Of a DNA stretch of 64,000 nt, positions 40,780 through 50,122 are shown piece after piece. The stretch lies in the NCBI GenBank assembly GCA_963712435.1, contig CAVQIB010000013.1:372001-436000 (forward strand), given 5' to 3'. Numbering within the stretch: the first letter of the stretch is position 1; every line of letters starts with the position of its first letter. The position numbers and the translations under genes are program-made. The DNA comes from Rhodoplanes sp963712435 (GTDB lineage Bacteria; Pseudomonadota; Alphaproteobacteria; Rhizobiales; Xanthobacteraceae). The notes beneath the pieces are model-generated. The model was given only the letters and a program-made list of their open reading frames with translations, ran no database searches and had not been told where the DNA came from.

Positions 40780-41001
40780 TCAAGCGGTCAGGCCGCCGGC
40801 GCTTGCGAGCGCGCTTGGCGCGGAACCATGCTTTGCGTGGTAACGCGGGCCTGGGCCGCGCATATAGTGGAACTCCGGTCGGTAGGAGCCGAAAACCGCG
40901 TTCCGCACATCCTGAAGGATGTCCGCCGCCTGTCCCAGGAGCGAGGAGCGCTCATGGCCCGACGATGGCGTCGCGGTCCGGTGGTGAGTGGTCATGGACA
41001 T
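40780..41001 (-). CDS. possible small hypothetical protein
   Basis: 73 residues (MSMTTHHRTATPSSGHERSS..., ADILQDVRNAVFGSYRPEFH). One helix followed by an aromatic/Gly-Pro stretch. It follows the same direction as its neighbours and starts close to a GAACAATGTCC context. Evidence is only an uninterrupted frame and plausible composition, so this is a weak call. Confidence 0.35.
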   Translation of the reverse strand: MSMTTHHRTATPSSGHERSSLLGQAADILQDVRNAVFGSYRPEFHYMRGPGPRYHAKHGSAPSALASAGGLTA

Positions 41002-41129
41002 TGTTCTTGCTGGTTGGCTCGTGCGCTAATTTGCCGTCAGCCGCATATCAATTCGAGGGGACCGCCCGCCCATTGTTATAAGAAAGGTATAAAGGCGGGC
41101 CGGCGTTGCGGCTCGACCGCGCCGGCCGC

Positions 41130-42420
41130 TCAGGGCGCCGGCTCTTTCTGGGCCAGCACCGCGTCGATGCGGCGGCCGTCCATGTCGACGACCTCAAACC
41201 GCCACTTACCCCACGTGACATGGTCGCCCGGCTTGGGCAGTTCATGCAGTTGCGAGAGAATAAACCCGGCAACCGTCACGTAGTCTCCCGGGGGCGCCTC
41301 GATCATGCCGATCGACCGCATCGCGTCCGGGAACGGCGTCGAGGCCTCGATCAGAAAGGAACCGTCGTCCCGCCGCGTCACCTTGGGGTGCGCTGGCGCG
41401 TTAATCTTCGGCAAGTCGCCCGCCACCGTTTCCAACAGATCGGTCCGCGTGACGAGCCCTTGCAGCGCGCCGAACTCATCGACCACGAGGGCAGTGTGGA
41501 CCGGCGTCTTGCGGAAAAGGTCGAGCGTTCGCAGAATCGCCGTCGAACTCGTGCACGATCAACGGAGGGCGCGTGACCTGCACGACATCCGGCTCGCGTC
41601 CCTCCAGAATCTGGTCGGCCAGGTCCTGCTTGCGAACGATGCCCACGACCTCATCGATCGAACCGCGGCAGACCAGCAGTTGGGCGTGCGCGCATGTCCG
41701 GATGCGCTTGAGGATCATGTCCTTCGGACTGTTGAGGTCGACCCAATGCACGTCCGGGCGCGGGGTCATGATCGTGCGCACCGGGCTGTCGGCAAGGTCG
41801 AGCACGCCTTCGATCATGTCGCGCTCGACGGTGTGGATCACCCCGAGCCGGGCGCCCTCCGCCACGAGGTAGTGAATGTCGTCTTCGGTCAATGTCCGTT
41901 CGAAACGCGGGCGAAGATTGAAGAGGCGGAAGAGGAGACGGGTCGATGCGTTGAGCAGCCAAATCGCCGGGGCCGCCGCCCTGGCGATCAAGGAAAGCAG
42001 CCGGGCCACGCGAATTGCGATCGCCTCGGGATTGTTCAAGCCGATATGTTTGGGCGCGAGTTCCCCGACGACGAGCGCGACATACGAAACGCCGATTGTA
42101 ACGATGATGATGGCCAGCGGCTTGCCGTAGTCCGCGAGCTCGGAAAACGCGAGCAAGGCTGCTGCCAAGCGCTCGGCAAGCGTCGCACCGCTGAAAATTC
42201 CTGCGAGCGACGCGCTCGCAGTGACGCCGATCTGAACCGTCGCCAAAACGCGGGCCGGATCATCGGCGAGCGAGAGAGCGATCTGCGCACCCGGTCGCCC
42301 CTCCTTGGCCAGGCGTTCCAGATGCGGCCGGCGCGAGGTGACGATCGCCAGTTCGGCCATCGCGAAAAATCCGTTCAGCACGAACAGCGCCAATACGACG
42401 AGGATTTCGAGAATTACCAT
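41130..42420 (-). CDS. CNNM/CorC (hemolysin-C type) transporter with CBS and CorC_HlyC domains, frameshifted
   Basis: About 430 codons. Start 42420 (MVILEILVVLALFVLNGFFA). Residues ~1-190 form the DUF21 membrane domain (AMAELAIVTSRR, QIGVTASASLAGIFSG, LVVGELAPKHIGLNNPEAIA); then the CBS pair (TIMTPRPDVHWVDL, VGIVRKQDLADQI), and after one extra base at 41544 (HEF-g-TAILRTL) the second frame gives ALVVDEFGALQGLVTRTDLL and the CorC_HlyC domain (DDGSFLIEAST, GDYVTVAGFILSQL). The family exports Mg/Co or modulates Mg transport at the inner membrane. The name hemolysin is historical. Confidence 0.85.
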
Positions 42421-42994
42421 TGTCGTTGCAATCGGTAGCCTATTCCGCACTGCCGACAGGATGGGGGCGACGCAGGAGTTGCTGCGACATGGGGCAGCGG
42501 TTCATGCGCCCCAGCGGCGACCGGCAGACGAAGCCTCAGCATACCAGCCGGCAGCGGTCATTACGACGCTCCGTCGATCGACCACTCGACTGGCGTTTGG
42601 TGATCCGCCCGATGGAGCGGCTCGGCGTTGGCGTGCTCACGTCTTCGCATCTGACCTGCTGTTCGCCGGCGCAAGGCGCGCGGTCGCCGGTCACGCGATC
42701 GTATCAGGACGCGGCCGCAGAGCTAAAAATGAGCGAAAGTCCATATAGAAGCGATGCGTGCTAACGGGGCATGGCATAAAGAAGTTATAGGCAACGCACG
42801 CACAGCGACTGTCGCGGTCCCAAGCGCTCTGTCGAGCGAGTTGCATGCGGAAGCTCTCGCGGCGCGCGCGCGCCGGCGCGCGAGGGCGCCGGAAGCAGGG
42901 TAGCGCGCCGAGCGCTCCGGGTCATGCGGCGTGATAGCGTGACGCTCGCCGCAGCTCAGGCATCTGGGCAGAGAACGAACCTGGCGGATTAGTG
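42421..42994. other. intergenic region without supported gene
   Basis: About 570 bases between divergent genes (CNNM on minus, LysE on plus). Open frames here lack start context and family resemblance. A GCGCGCGCGCCGGCGCGCGA purine-pyrimidine alternating tract lies near 42862-42882. Promoters for both flanking genes must lie here. Confidence 0.4.
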
Positions 42995-43609
42995 ATGAAT
43001 CCCGAACTCTTCGCAGCCTTCCTGCTTATCACCGCCGTGCTGATCGTCACGCCTGGGCCGGTGGTGACGCTCGTCATCGCGACCGGGGCGACCGAGGGGG
43101 CGCGCGCGGCGCTCATGACCGTGCTCGGGACGACGCTCGGCAACGCGCTGCTGATCGGGGCGGTCGCGTTCGGGCTCAGCTTCGTGCTGGCGAGTTCGGC
43201 GCTGCTGTTCGACGTGATCCGCTTCGCCGGCGCGGCCTATCTCGTCTGGCTCGGCATCCAGCTCTGGCGCAATGCCGGCCGCGCCGCCCCCGCCGCGCCC
43301 GCCCGCGGCCGCGTGCATGCCATGCGCGGCTTTCTGGTGGCGCTGTCGAATCCGAAGACGGCGGCCTTCTTCACCGCCTTCCTGCCGCAGTTCGTCGATC
43401 CCGCCCTGCCGGCGGGGTTCCAGCTCGCCGTCATGTGCGCGGCCTCAGTCCTGATCGCCGCCGTGCTCGATTCCGGCTGGGGGATCGCGGCGAGCTTCGG
43501 CCGCGCCTTCCTCGCCAGCCGGTCGCGCGCAAAGCTGCTCGGCCGCGTTTCGGGCACGGTGCTGATCGGCGGCGGACTCTGGCTGTCGCTCGCCCGCCGG
43601 CCGGCCTGA
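42995..43609 (+). CDS. LysE/RhtB-family amino-acid exporter
   Basis: 204 residues from ATG 42995 (a GTG directly before it is possible). Six membrane helices. Family marks: LLITAVLIVTPGPVVTLVIA with the conserved TPGP, GARAALMTVLGTTLGNALLI, GAAYLVWLGIQLWR, and FLVALSNPKTAAFFTAFLPQF (the NPK motif). It exports amino acids or derivatives such as lysine, threonine or homoserine lactone by proton exchange; the substrate cannot be told. Monocistronic. Confidence 0.88.
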   Translation: MNPELFAAFLLITAVLIVTPGPVVTLVIATGATEGARAALMTVLGTTLGNALLIGAVAFGLSFVLASSALLFDVIRFAGAAYLVWLGIQLWRNAGRAAPAAPARGRVHAMRGFLVALSNPKTAAFFTAFLPQFVDPALPAGFQLAVMCAASVLIAAVLDSGWGIAASFGRAFLASRSRAKLLGRVSGTVLIGGGLWLSLARRPA

Positions 43610-43788
43610 GGCGGCTTGCAGCGGGTACTGGTCCGGGCTAAAGCGTGTTCCGATTTCGGGTTGATCGACATTCCGCTCATTCCCGCGCAAGCGGGTGCGC
43701 TGTTCCGATAAATCCTTGTCCCGCTTCGGCGCGGACGCGCGAAAAGCCGTCACCCATAAGCCGCACCGGAAGAACCTATAGACCGCCC

Positions 43789-44295
43789 ATGCCGCGAGTA
43801 GCCTTTTACGCCGGCTCCTTCGACCCGGTCACCAACGGCCATATCGACGTCGTGCGCCATGCGGCGCGCCTCGTCGATCGCCTGATCCTCGCCATCGGGG
43901 TGCATCCCGGCAAGGCGCCGCTGTTCTCCACCGAGGAACGGCTGGCGATGCTGAGCGAGACCTGCGGCCCCGTCGCCAAGGCGGAAGGCTGCGAGATATT
44001 CTGCGCGACGTTCGACGATCTGGCGGTCGAGGCGGCGCGGCGCAGCGGCGCGACGCTGCTCATCCGCGGCTTGCGCGACGGCACCGACCTCGACTACGAA
44101 ATGCAGATGGCGGGAATGAACGAAGGCATGGCGCCCGATCTCGCCACCGTTTTCCTGCCCGCCTCGCCGCTGGTGCGCCCGATCACCGCCACACTGGTCC
44201 GCCAGATTGCCGGAATGGGCGGCGACGTGTCCGCCTTCGTGCCGCCCCTTGTCGCGGTCCGCCTCAAGGCCAAGTTCGCCACGAGGGCGCGCTGA
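43789..44295 (+). CDS. coaD: phosphopantetheine adenylyltransferase
   Basis: 168 residues, intact. The nucleotidyl-transferase motif is AFYAGSFDPVTNGHIDVVRH (T/HxGH), with LILAIGVHPGKAPLFSTEER, GATLLIRGLRDGTDLDYE (phosphopantetheine pocket) and the C-terminal nucleotide motif PLVRPITATLVRQIA. Transfers AMP from ATP to 4'-phosphopantetheine, the penultimate step of coenzyme A synthesis. First gene of a probable operon coaD-cyclophilin-cyclophilin (gaps of 32 and 30 bases), a conserved Rhizobiales arrangement leading to queA and tgt. The 43677-43720 gap repeat carries a GCGCAAGCG hairpin. Confidence 0.96.
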   Translation: MPRVAFYAGSFDPVTNGHIDVVRHAARLVDRLILAIGVHPGKAPLFSTEERLAMLSETCGPVAKAEGCEIFCATFDDLAVEAARRSGATLLIRGLRDGTDLDYEMQMAGMNEGMAPDLATVFLPASPLVRPITATLVRQIAGMGGDVSAFVPPLVAVRLKAKFATRAR

Positions 44296-44327
44296 AACCC
44301 GCCGCCAACCTCCGTAGGGATAGCCTC

Positions 44328-44891
44328 ATGATCCGCATGCTCGCCGTGCTCGCCTTGCTGGGTTTTTCCATCGCCGCCGCGCCCGCGCAGCCGGCGCCCG
44401 CGAAGACCGATCCGCAGAACACCGTCTATCTCGACACCAAGGACGGCCGCATCGTCATCCGGCTGCGGTCGGATCTCGCGCCCAAGCATGCCGAGCGGAT
44501 CAAGACGCTCGCGCGCGAGAAGTTTTATGACAACGTGCCGTTCCATCGCGTGATCGACGGCTTCATGGCGCAGACCGGCGACGGCCAGTCCGGCAACGGC
44601 ACCGGCGGATCGAAATACCCCAACCTGCCGGCGGAATTCTCGAGCGTGCCGTTCAAGCGCGGCGTCGTCGGCATGGCGCGCAAGGGCGGCGACAACAATT
44701 CCGCCAATAGCCAGTTCTTCATCATGTTCGGCGAGGCGCCGAGCCTCAACGGCCAGTACACCGTGGTGGGCGAGGTCGTCTCCGGCATGGATGTGGTCGA
44801 CAAGGTCAAGAAGGGATCGCCGACGGACAATGGCGCGGTCAGCAATCCCGACAAGATCGTGCGCATGCAGGTCGCCGCCGACGCGCGGTGA
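44328..44891 (+). CDS. periplasmic peptidyl-prolyl cis-trans isomerase (cyclophilin)
   Basis: 187 residues. Signal peptide MIRMLAVLALLGFSIAAAPA-QPAPAK. Cyclophilin core: APKHAERIKTLAREKFYDNV, PFHRVIDGFMAQTGDG (catalytic Arg and Phe), GGSKYPNLPAEFSS, KRGVVGMARKG, NSANSQFFIMFGEAPSLNGQ and YTVVGEVVSGMDVVD. Accelerates proline isomerisation during folding of exported proteins. It forms a tandem pair with the cytoplasmic cyclophilin 30 bases downstream, an arrangement found across the Hyphomicrobiales. Confidence 0.93.
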   Translation: MIRMLAVLALLGFSIAAAPAQPAPAKTDPQNTVYLDTKDGRIVIRLRSDLAPKHAERIKTLAREKFYDNVPFHRVIDGFMAQTGDGQSGNGTGGSKYPNLPAEFSSVPFKRGVVGMARKGGDNNSANSQFFIMFGEAPSLNGQYTVVGEVVSGMDVVDKVKKGSPTDNGAVSNPDKIVRMQVAADAR

Positions 44892-44921
44892 TCGCGCCAT
44901 TTTTTTTTCCGGAGGACGCTC

Positions 44922-45389
44922 ATGACGACGAAGGCAGAAGACACGCTGGTCCTGGAGACCACCAAGGGTCCGGTCACGATCGCGATGCGGCCGGACCTCG
45001 CGCCCAAGCATGTCGCGCGCATCAAGGAACTGGTCGGGCAGGGCTTCTATGACGGGGTCGCGTTCCACCGTGTGATCGACGGCTTCATGGCGCAGACCGG
45101 TTGTCCGCACGGCACCGGCACGGGGGGCTCAGGCCAGAAGCTCAAGGCGGAGTTTACCGGCGAGAAGCACATGCGCGGCACGGTCTCGATGGCCCGCGCG
45201 CAGGATCCCAATTCGGGCGACAGTCAGTTCTTCATCTGCCTTGCCGAAGCGCCTTGGCTCAACGGCCAGTACACGGTGTGGGGCGAGGTCGCTGCGGGGA
45301 TGGAGAATGTCGATCAGATCAAGCGGGGCGAGCCGGTTGCGAATCCCGACCGGATCGTGACCGCGCGCATGGCGTCCGCTGCGGCCTGA
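44922..45389 (+). CDS. ppiB: cytoplasmic peptidyl-prolyl cis-trans isomerase (cyclophilin B)
   Basis: 155 residues, no signal peptide. AFHRVIDGFMAQTGCPHGTG, GGSGQKLKAEFTGEK, RGTVSMARAQDPNSGDSQFF, CLAEAPWLNGQYTVWGEV and IKRGEPVANPDRIVTARM are the standard bacterial short cyclophilin blocks, including catalytic Arg, Phe and the substrate-pocket Trp. Ribosome site GGAGGA lies eight bases before the ATG, after a nine-T run at 44900-44909. Cytosolic folding helper; co-transcribed with coaD and the periplasmic paralog by spacing. Confidence 0.94.
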   Translation: MTTKAEDTLVLETTKGPVTIAMRPDLAPKHVARIKELVGQGFYDGVAFHRVIDGFMAQTGCPHGTGTGGSGQKLKAEFTGEKHMRGTVSMARAQDPNSGDSQFFICLAEAPWLNGQYTVWGEVAAGMENVDQIKRGEPVANPDRIVTARMASAAA

Positions 45390-45423
45390 CGCCGCCCGCG
45401 ATCAGGATCGGCCGAATGCCGTT

Positions 45424-45672
45424 TTACTGGCGGACGCGACGAGCCCGTCGCGCCTGTTCAAGTAGAAGCTCAGCCGCGACGCGACCAATTTCCTGACGGG
45501 GGTAGTTTTCCTTCAGCCCTGTCGCGGAGTCGCGCTGCCAGTGAGCGGTAACACTTCGCAACATGTCGTCAGGATCGCTGTACGGGTAGGTCGAAAAAAT
45601 TGCCCCGGTCGGAATATGGACGATTTCTACTTCGCTTCTTATTCTAAACTGTTCACGCGTCACCGTGGTCAT
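45424..45672 (-). CDS. small conserved hypothetical protein
   Basis: 82 residues from ATG 45672 (an upstream ATG at 45684 adds four). MTTVTREQFRIRSEVEIVHI, TGAIFSTYPYSDPDDMLRSV and a helical tail rich in Arg/Ala (EIGRVAAELLLEQARRARR). Strand-turn-helix layout resembling short DNA- or partner-binding proteins, but no family can be named. Runs opposite to, and between, ppiB and queA, interrupting that conserved block. Confidence 0.55.
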   Translation of the reverse strand: MTTVTREQFRIRSEVEIVHIPTGAIFSTYPYSDPDDMLRSVTAHWQRDSATGLKENYPRQEIGRVAAELLLEQARRARRVRQ

Positions 45673-45770
45673 CACCGCCTCCACGTTCTAGCCAATCGGG
45701 TTATATAGACGAAAGTTGAAAGCGGAAGCCCAATTCGTCTCGCGCACGCAAAAATGATTAATCGCGGTTC

Positions 45771-46854
45771 ATGCGCACCTCTGCATTCGACTTCGATTTG
45801 CCGGCGGATCGCATTGCGCTGCGCCCGGCGAGTCCGCGCGACGCGGCGCGCCTGCTGGTGGTGCGGCCGGGCGGTGCGCCGGAACTCGCCGATCGGACGA
45901 TGCGCGACCTTCCCGAGCTGCTGCGGCCGGGCGACCAGCTCGTCGTCAATGACACCAAGGTCATAGCGGCGCACCTGAAAGGCCGCCGCATGGGCCGGGG
46001 GGCCGAGCCGCGCATCGAGGCGACGCTGATCGAGCGTCTCGACGGAGCGCGCTGGCGCGCCCTCATCAAAGGGGCGAAGAAGCTCGCTGCGGGCGATGTC
46101 GTTCGCTTCGGCGACGAGGGGAAAGTCTGTTTTCTCGGCCAGTTGGACGCAAGCGTCGAGGAAAAAGGTGAAGCAGGAGAGGTCACGCTTTCCTTCGCCT
46201 TTCACGGGCCGGTGCTCGATCAGGCGATCGCGGAGCGCGGGACCATGCCGCTGCCGCCCTACATCGCCGCCCGCCGCGCGGCGGACGAGCAGGACCGCAG
46301 CGACTACCAGACCCTGTTCGCGCGCGCCGAAGGCGCGGTCGCCGCGCCAACCGCCGGCCTGCATTTCACCGATGACCTGATCGCGCGCCTGCGCGCGCGC
46401 GAGGTCGGGCTGCATGCGGTGACCCTGCATGTCGGGCCGGGCACGTTCCTGCCGGTCAAGGCGGATGATACGGACGAACACCGCATGCATGCCGAACGCG
46501 GCGAGGTGAGCGTGGCCACCGCCGCGGCGCTGAACGCCGCGCGCAGGGCAGGGGGCCGCATCGTCGCGGTCGGCTCGACCGCGCTGCGGCTTCTGGAAAC
46601 AGCGGCCGGCGAGGACGGCGCGATTGCGCCATTCTCGGGCGAGACGGCGATTTTCATCACGCCGGGCTACCGCTTCCGCGCGACCGACCTGCTGATTGAC
46701 CAATTTCCATCTGCCGCGCTCGACCTTGTTCATGCTGGTCGCAGCCTTCAGCGGCCTCGACGTGATGCGGCGCGCCTATGCGCATGCGATCGCCTCGGGC
46801 TATCGGTTCTACTCCTATGGCGATGCCTGCCTGCTGTTTCCCGCCTCGTCGTGA
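45771..46854 (+). CDS. queA: S-adenosylmethionine:tRNA ribosyltransferase-isomerase, frameshifted
   Basis: About 361 codons. Blocks: FDFDLPADRIALRPASPRDA, LPELLRPGDQLVVNDTKVIA, RWRALIKGAKKLAAGD, MPLPPYIAARRAADEQDRSD, YQTLFARAEGAVAAPTAGLH, TLHVGPGTFLPVKADDTDEH and GGRIVAVGSTALRLLE. At 46698 one extra G (LLI-g-TNFHLPRS) breaks the frame; the true ending is FSGLDVMRRAYAHAIASGYR...CLLFPAS, stop 46852-46854. Without the correction the frame runs into tgt and gives a false 766-residue fusion. Makes epoxyqueuosine in tRNA from preQ1 and SAM. Confidence 0.94.
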
Positions 46855-46934
46855 CTGTCCGCCACAGCCGTGTGGCGTCCTCTCGCTCTCCCTTGAGGGG
46901 GAAGCACGTGAGCAAAGATCGAGTGAATCAAAGC

Positions 46935-48071
46935 ATGCCCGAACCCTTCGCCTTCCGCCTGCATGCGACCGACGGCGCCGCGCGGCTCGGCGAGATCGCG
47001 ACGCCGCGCGGCGTCATTCGCACGCCCGCCTTCATGCCGGTCGGCACCCAGGGCGCAATGAAGGGCGTGCACTGGCGCGAACTGCGGGAGGCCGGCGCGG
47101 ACATCGTGCTCGCCAACACCTATCATCTGATGCTGCGGCCGGGCGCGGAACGCATCGCCTCCCTCGGCGGGCTGCACGCCTTTATCAACTGGCCGTACCC
47201 GATCCTCACCGATTCCGGCGGCTTCCAGGTGATGTCGCTGTCGCAATTGCGCAAAGTCGACGAGCGCGGCGTCACCTTCCGCTCGCATGTGGATGGCGCG
47301 ACGGTCGAGCTTACCCCCGAGCGCGCCATCGAGGTGCAGCGCCTGCTCGGCGCCGACATCGCGATGCAGCTCGATGAATGCGTGCGCCTGCCGGCGGAGG
47401 CGCGCGAGATCGAGCGGGCGATGCGGCTGTCGCTGCGCTGGGCGGAGCGCTGCAAGCGCGCCTTCGCGGCGGACGCCGCGCATGGGCGCGCCCTGTTCGG
47501 CATCGTGCAGGGCGGCGACGATCCGCGGCTGCGCGCCGAGAGCGCGTGCGAACTCGTCGGCATGGGCTTCGACGGCTACGCGATCGGCGGGCTCGCGGTG
47601 GGCGAGCCGCAGGAGACCATGCTGGCGATGATCGAGCAGGTCGTCCCGCTGTTGCCGGAGGCGCGCCCGCGCTACCTGATGGGCGTGGGCACGCCGGACG
47701 ATCTGCTCGCCGCGATGGCGCGCGGCGTCGACATGTTCGACTGCGTGCTGCCGACCCGCAACGGCCGGCACGGGCTCGCCTTCACCCGCTTCGGCCCGAT
47801 CAATCTGCGCAATGCGCGCCACGCCGACGATCCGCGCCCGCTCGATGCGGAGAGCCGCTGCGCGGCCGCCCGCGACGCGCCGCGCGCCTATCTGCACCAT
47901 CTCGTCAAGGCGAACGAGATGCTCGCCGCGATGCTGCTGAGCCTCAACAATCTGTTCTACTACCAGGACCTGATGCAGGGCGCGCGCACCGCGATCGCCG
48001 AGCGGCGCTTCGACGACTACTGCCGCGCGACGCGCGAGGGCTGGGCGCGCGGCGACGCCGCGCTGGTGTGA
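46935..48071 (+). CDS. tgt: queuine/preQ1 tRNA-guanine transglycosylase
   Basis: 378 residues, ATG 46935. TIM-barrel blocks: IRTPAFMPVGTQGAMKG, IVLANTYHLMLRPGAERI, PILTDSGGFQVMSLSQLRKV (catalytic Asp of TDSGGFQ), VDGATVELTPERAIEVQRLL, GIVQGGDDPRLRAES, GYAIGGLAVGEPQETM and MFDCVLPTRNGRHG. Exchanges guanine-34 for preQ1 in GUN-anticodon tRNAs, just before QueA acts. Where typical Tgt has the zinc ligands C-x-C-x2-C, this protein reads ESRCAAARD, keeping one Cys only; the later His (AYLHHLVKANEM) is present. Confidence 0.94.
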   Translation: MPEPFAFRLHATDGAARLGEIATPRGVIRTPAFMPVGTQGAMKGVHWRELREAGADIVLANTYHLMLRPGAERIASLGGLHAFINWPYPILTDSGGFQVMSLSQLRKVDERGVTFRSHVDGATVELTPERAIEVQRLLGADIAMQLDECVRLPAEAREIERAMRLSLRWAERCKRAFAADAAHGRALFGIVQGGDDPRLRAESACELVGMGFDGYAIGGLAVGEPQETMLAMIEQVVPLLPEARPRYLMGVGTPDDLLAAMARGVDMFDCVLPTRNGRHGLAFTRFGPINLRNARHADDPRPLDAESRCAAARDAPRAYLHHLVKANEMLAAMLLSLNNLFYYQDLMQGARTAIAERRFDDYCRATREGWARGDAALV

Positions 48072-48107
48072 GGAACAGGCCGCAGGTCGCAGGCCAAGTC
48101 ACCCGCG

Positions 48108-49311
48108 TCACGGACCGCCATAGAGCCAGGCCATGCTGTCATAGGCCTGCTCGGGCGTGCGGCTGTCGAGCATCTGGTCGCGCAGCTCCGCGGCGACGCC
48201 GCGCGCGTGATAGAACTCGCCGTAGACGCGCGCCATGATCTGCACCCGGCCGGTGCGCAGATAGCGCGCTGTCCTGATAGGCCTTGAACGCGCCGGCAGA
48301 TCGTCCGGCGTGCGCCGCGACCTTCTCGGCGAGCGCAGACCGCGTCCTCGGTCGCCATGCAGGCGCCCTGCGCGAGATATTGCAGCATCGGATGCGCGGC
48401 GTCGCCGAGCAGCGTGACGCGGCCCTTGCGACCAGTCCTTCACCGGCTCGCGGTCGCACAGCACCCACATGCGCCAGGTCTCGATGCGCTCCAGCATGCG
48501 CAGCACCTCGCGGCCGCTGGCCCTTGAAATGCTCGCACAGCAGCTCCTCGGGTCGCCCTCGCGTGTTCCAGCCCTCGACATAGCGGTCGGAATGGAACAC
48601 GGCGACGAGATTGTAGAGCTCGCCGCGGCGCAGCGGGTAGTGCACGAAATGCGTGCGCGGGCCGGCCCACAGCATGACGTCGGGCCGCCAGAGATCCTCC
48701 GGCACGTCCTCGCGTCTTGAGCACGGCGCGATAGGCGATGTGGCCGGAGACGCGCGGCTTGCCGTCGCCGACGATCTTGCTCGCGGATTTTCGACCACAG
48801 GCCGTCGCAGCCGATCAGCGCGCGGCCGTGCGACCTGCTCGCCGTCGTCGAGGGATGACCGTCGACGCCGTCGCCGCGGTCCTCGGAAATCGTCGACCGC
48901 GGCTCTCGGTCTCGAGCGTGATCGAGGTTCTGGGCGCTGGCAGGCCTTCAGGAAGGCGCCGTGGATGTCGGCGCGATGCGTCACCGCGTAGGGCTGCTGG
49001 AAGCGCTTCAAGAACTGCTCGTCGAGCGGAATGCCGGTGATCAGCTTCGCCGGTGAGCGCATCGCGCATTTCCTGAGCTTGCCGGGCTGCCAGGCGTCGG
49101 CCAGCATCGCGTCCTTCAGGCCGATCTTGTCGAGCGCGCGGAAGATGTTGGGCCCGAGCTGGATGCCGGCGCCGATCTCGCGGAACTCGTCCGCCTGCTC
49201 GAGCACCCGCACCGGAAATCCGTGCCGCGCCAGCGCGTAGGCTGCGGCGAGCCCGCCGATGCCGCCGCCCGCGATGAGGAACGGCGGCTCCCGTCCATTC
49301 TCCGACGCCAT
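48108..49311 (-). CDS. FAD-dependent aromatic monooxygenase, heavily frameshifted
   Basis: About 395 codons of a class A flavoprotein hydroxylase (salicylate / 6-hydroxynicotinate 3-monooxygenase-like). The FAD-binding GGGIGG motif is in FLIAGGGIGGLAAAYALARH; EIGAGIQLGPNIFRALDKIG, YAVTHRADIHGAFLKACQ, then after frame changes ALIGCDGLWSKI (DG motif), EDVPEDLWRPDVMLWAGPRT, HFVHYPLRRGELYNLVAVFH, LLGDAAHPMLQYLAQGACMA (second FAD motif GDAAHP) and VQIMARVYGEFYHARG. At least a dozen one-base insertions fit between codons (e.g. DLW, VKTEDVP, WSKGRVTLLG). Oxidises an aromatic carboxylate with NAD(P)H and O2; substrate unknown. Confidence 0.82.
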
Positions 49312-49405
49312 CCTACGCTCCACCGACTGCCCGCGGGCCGCCTAGCATGGCGGAAAAATCGGGTGGATCAAGCTGGTGCGAGAGATGTGCGCGAGCAAAC
49401 AGAGC

Positions 49406-49444
49406 GAGAGCGAATCCCGTCCGCAAGCGGGGGTGTTCGCTCTC
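49406..49444. repeat. GAGAGCGAA...TTCGCTCTC inverted repeat
   Basis: Nine-base arms at 49406-49414 and 49436-49444 enclose an inner CCCG...CGGG hairpin. It lies between the monooxygenase gene and the end of the DUF2934 gene; it could terminate the latter on the minus strand or be a dispersed element. Confidence 0.6.
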
Positions 49445-49501
49445 TTAACTCTGGGCGTGCGGGCCGAAGGCGGACGAGGAGTGCGGGTCGTCGTGCGGAG
49501 C

Positions 49502-49912
49502 TTATCGCGCAGCCGCTCGTGCACGGGCCTTGTTCGCGGGCGCGGTCGCCGATTTCGCCGGAGCTTTCGTCGCCGACTTGATCGGCGTCACGACGGCCGA
49601 GTGAACCGGGGCAGGCGACGATTTGGCGGACGACTTCGCCGAAGTCTTGCCGGCGGGACGCGCCTTGCGCGCCGGCTTGTTCGGCTGGCTCGGCGCCACC
49701 TGCGTCGGTTCCGCCGCCGGCAAAACGGGCTTCGCCGCTTCCGTCTGGATCGCCTCGACGATCTGGACGGCGGCCGAGGATTCGATGGCGTCTTCGGCCA
49801 GCACTTCGCGTTCGGCGATCAGCCAGAAATGCGTGTCGTCGCCTCCTCCCCCGGCGCTCTCAGACAGAAAGTAAGCGCGCTGGCGGATGCGTTCTTCCAA
49901 AGTCAGCTGCAT
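49502..49912 (-). CDS. DUF2934 protein with Lys/Ala/Pro-rich tail
   Basis: 136 residues, ATG 49912 (AACAGGAGGCCCAAC upstream). Residues 1-40 are the DUF2934 domain: MQLTLEERIRQRAYFLSESA, GGGDDTHFWLIAEREVL (R-x-R-A-Y...G...W..AE). The remaining ~90 residues are low complexity: PSQPNKPARKARPAGKTSAK, ending in Ala/Lys/Arg repeats like histone H1 tails. The conserved head is common in Rhizobiales, often near stress genes, with unknown function; the basic tail may bind nucleic acid. Confidence 0.75.
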   Translation of the reverse strand: MQLTLEERIRQRAYFLSESAGGGGDDTHFWLIAEREVLAEDAIESSAAVQIVEAIQTEAAKPVLPAAEPTQVAPSQPNKPARKARPAGKTSAKSSAKSSPAPVHSAVVTPIKSATKAPAKSATAPANKARARAAAR

Positions 49913-50122
49913 GTTGGGCCTCCTGTTCTCGGAATCTGAGGCTTTATCCATGCACGGATATGGTTAACGGGCGGTAAATGCGCGCTTGATTCACACCTGC
50001 CGGAACGTGAAAAGGCTGATCTGCCGCACGAAGTCCACGCCGTGCCTGCGCCGCGGCCGCCGCACGTCAAAGCATCGGCGGCGCGCCCGCAAGGCGGGCG
50101 GCGGCCTGGATGTTGCGTGTCC

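Noticed and set aside
40470..41001. Two short frames as a toxin-antitoxin pair
   Set aside because: Neither shows a toxin or DNA-binding motif and they do not overlap.
44892..44921. Nine-T run before ppiB as a terminator
   Set aside because: No stem precedes it, and the downstream gene's ribosome site follows at once; it is probably a spacer within the coaD-ppi operon.
45771..48071. 766-residue QueA-Tgt fusion protein
   Set aside because: QueA leaves its true frame at 46698; the in-between translation matches neither family, and tgt has its own start at 46935. The fusion is created by the extra base.
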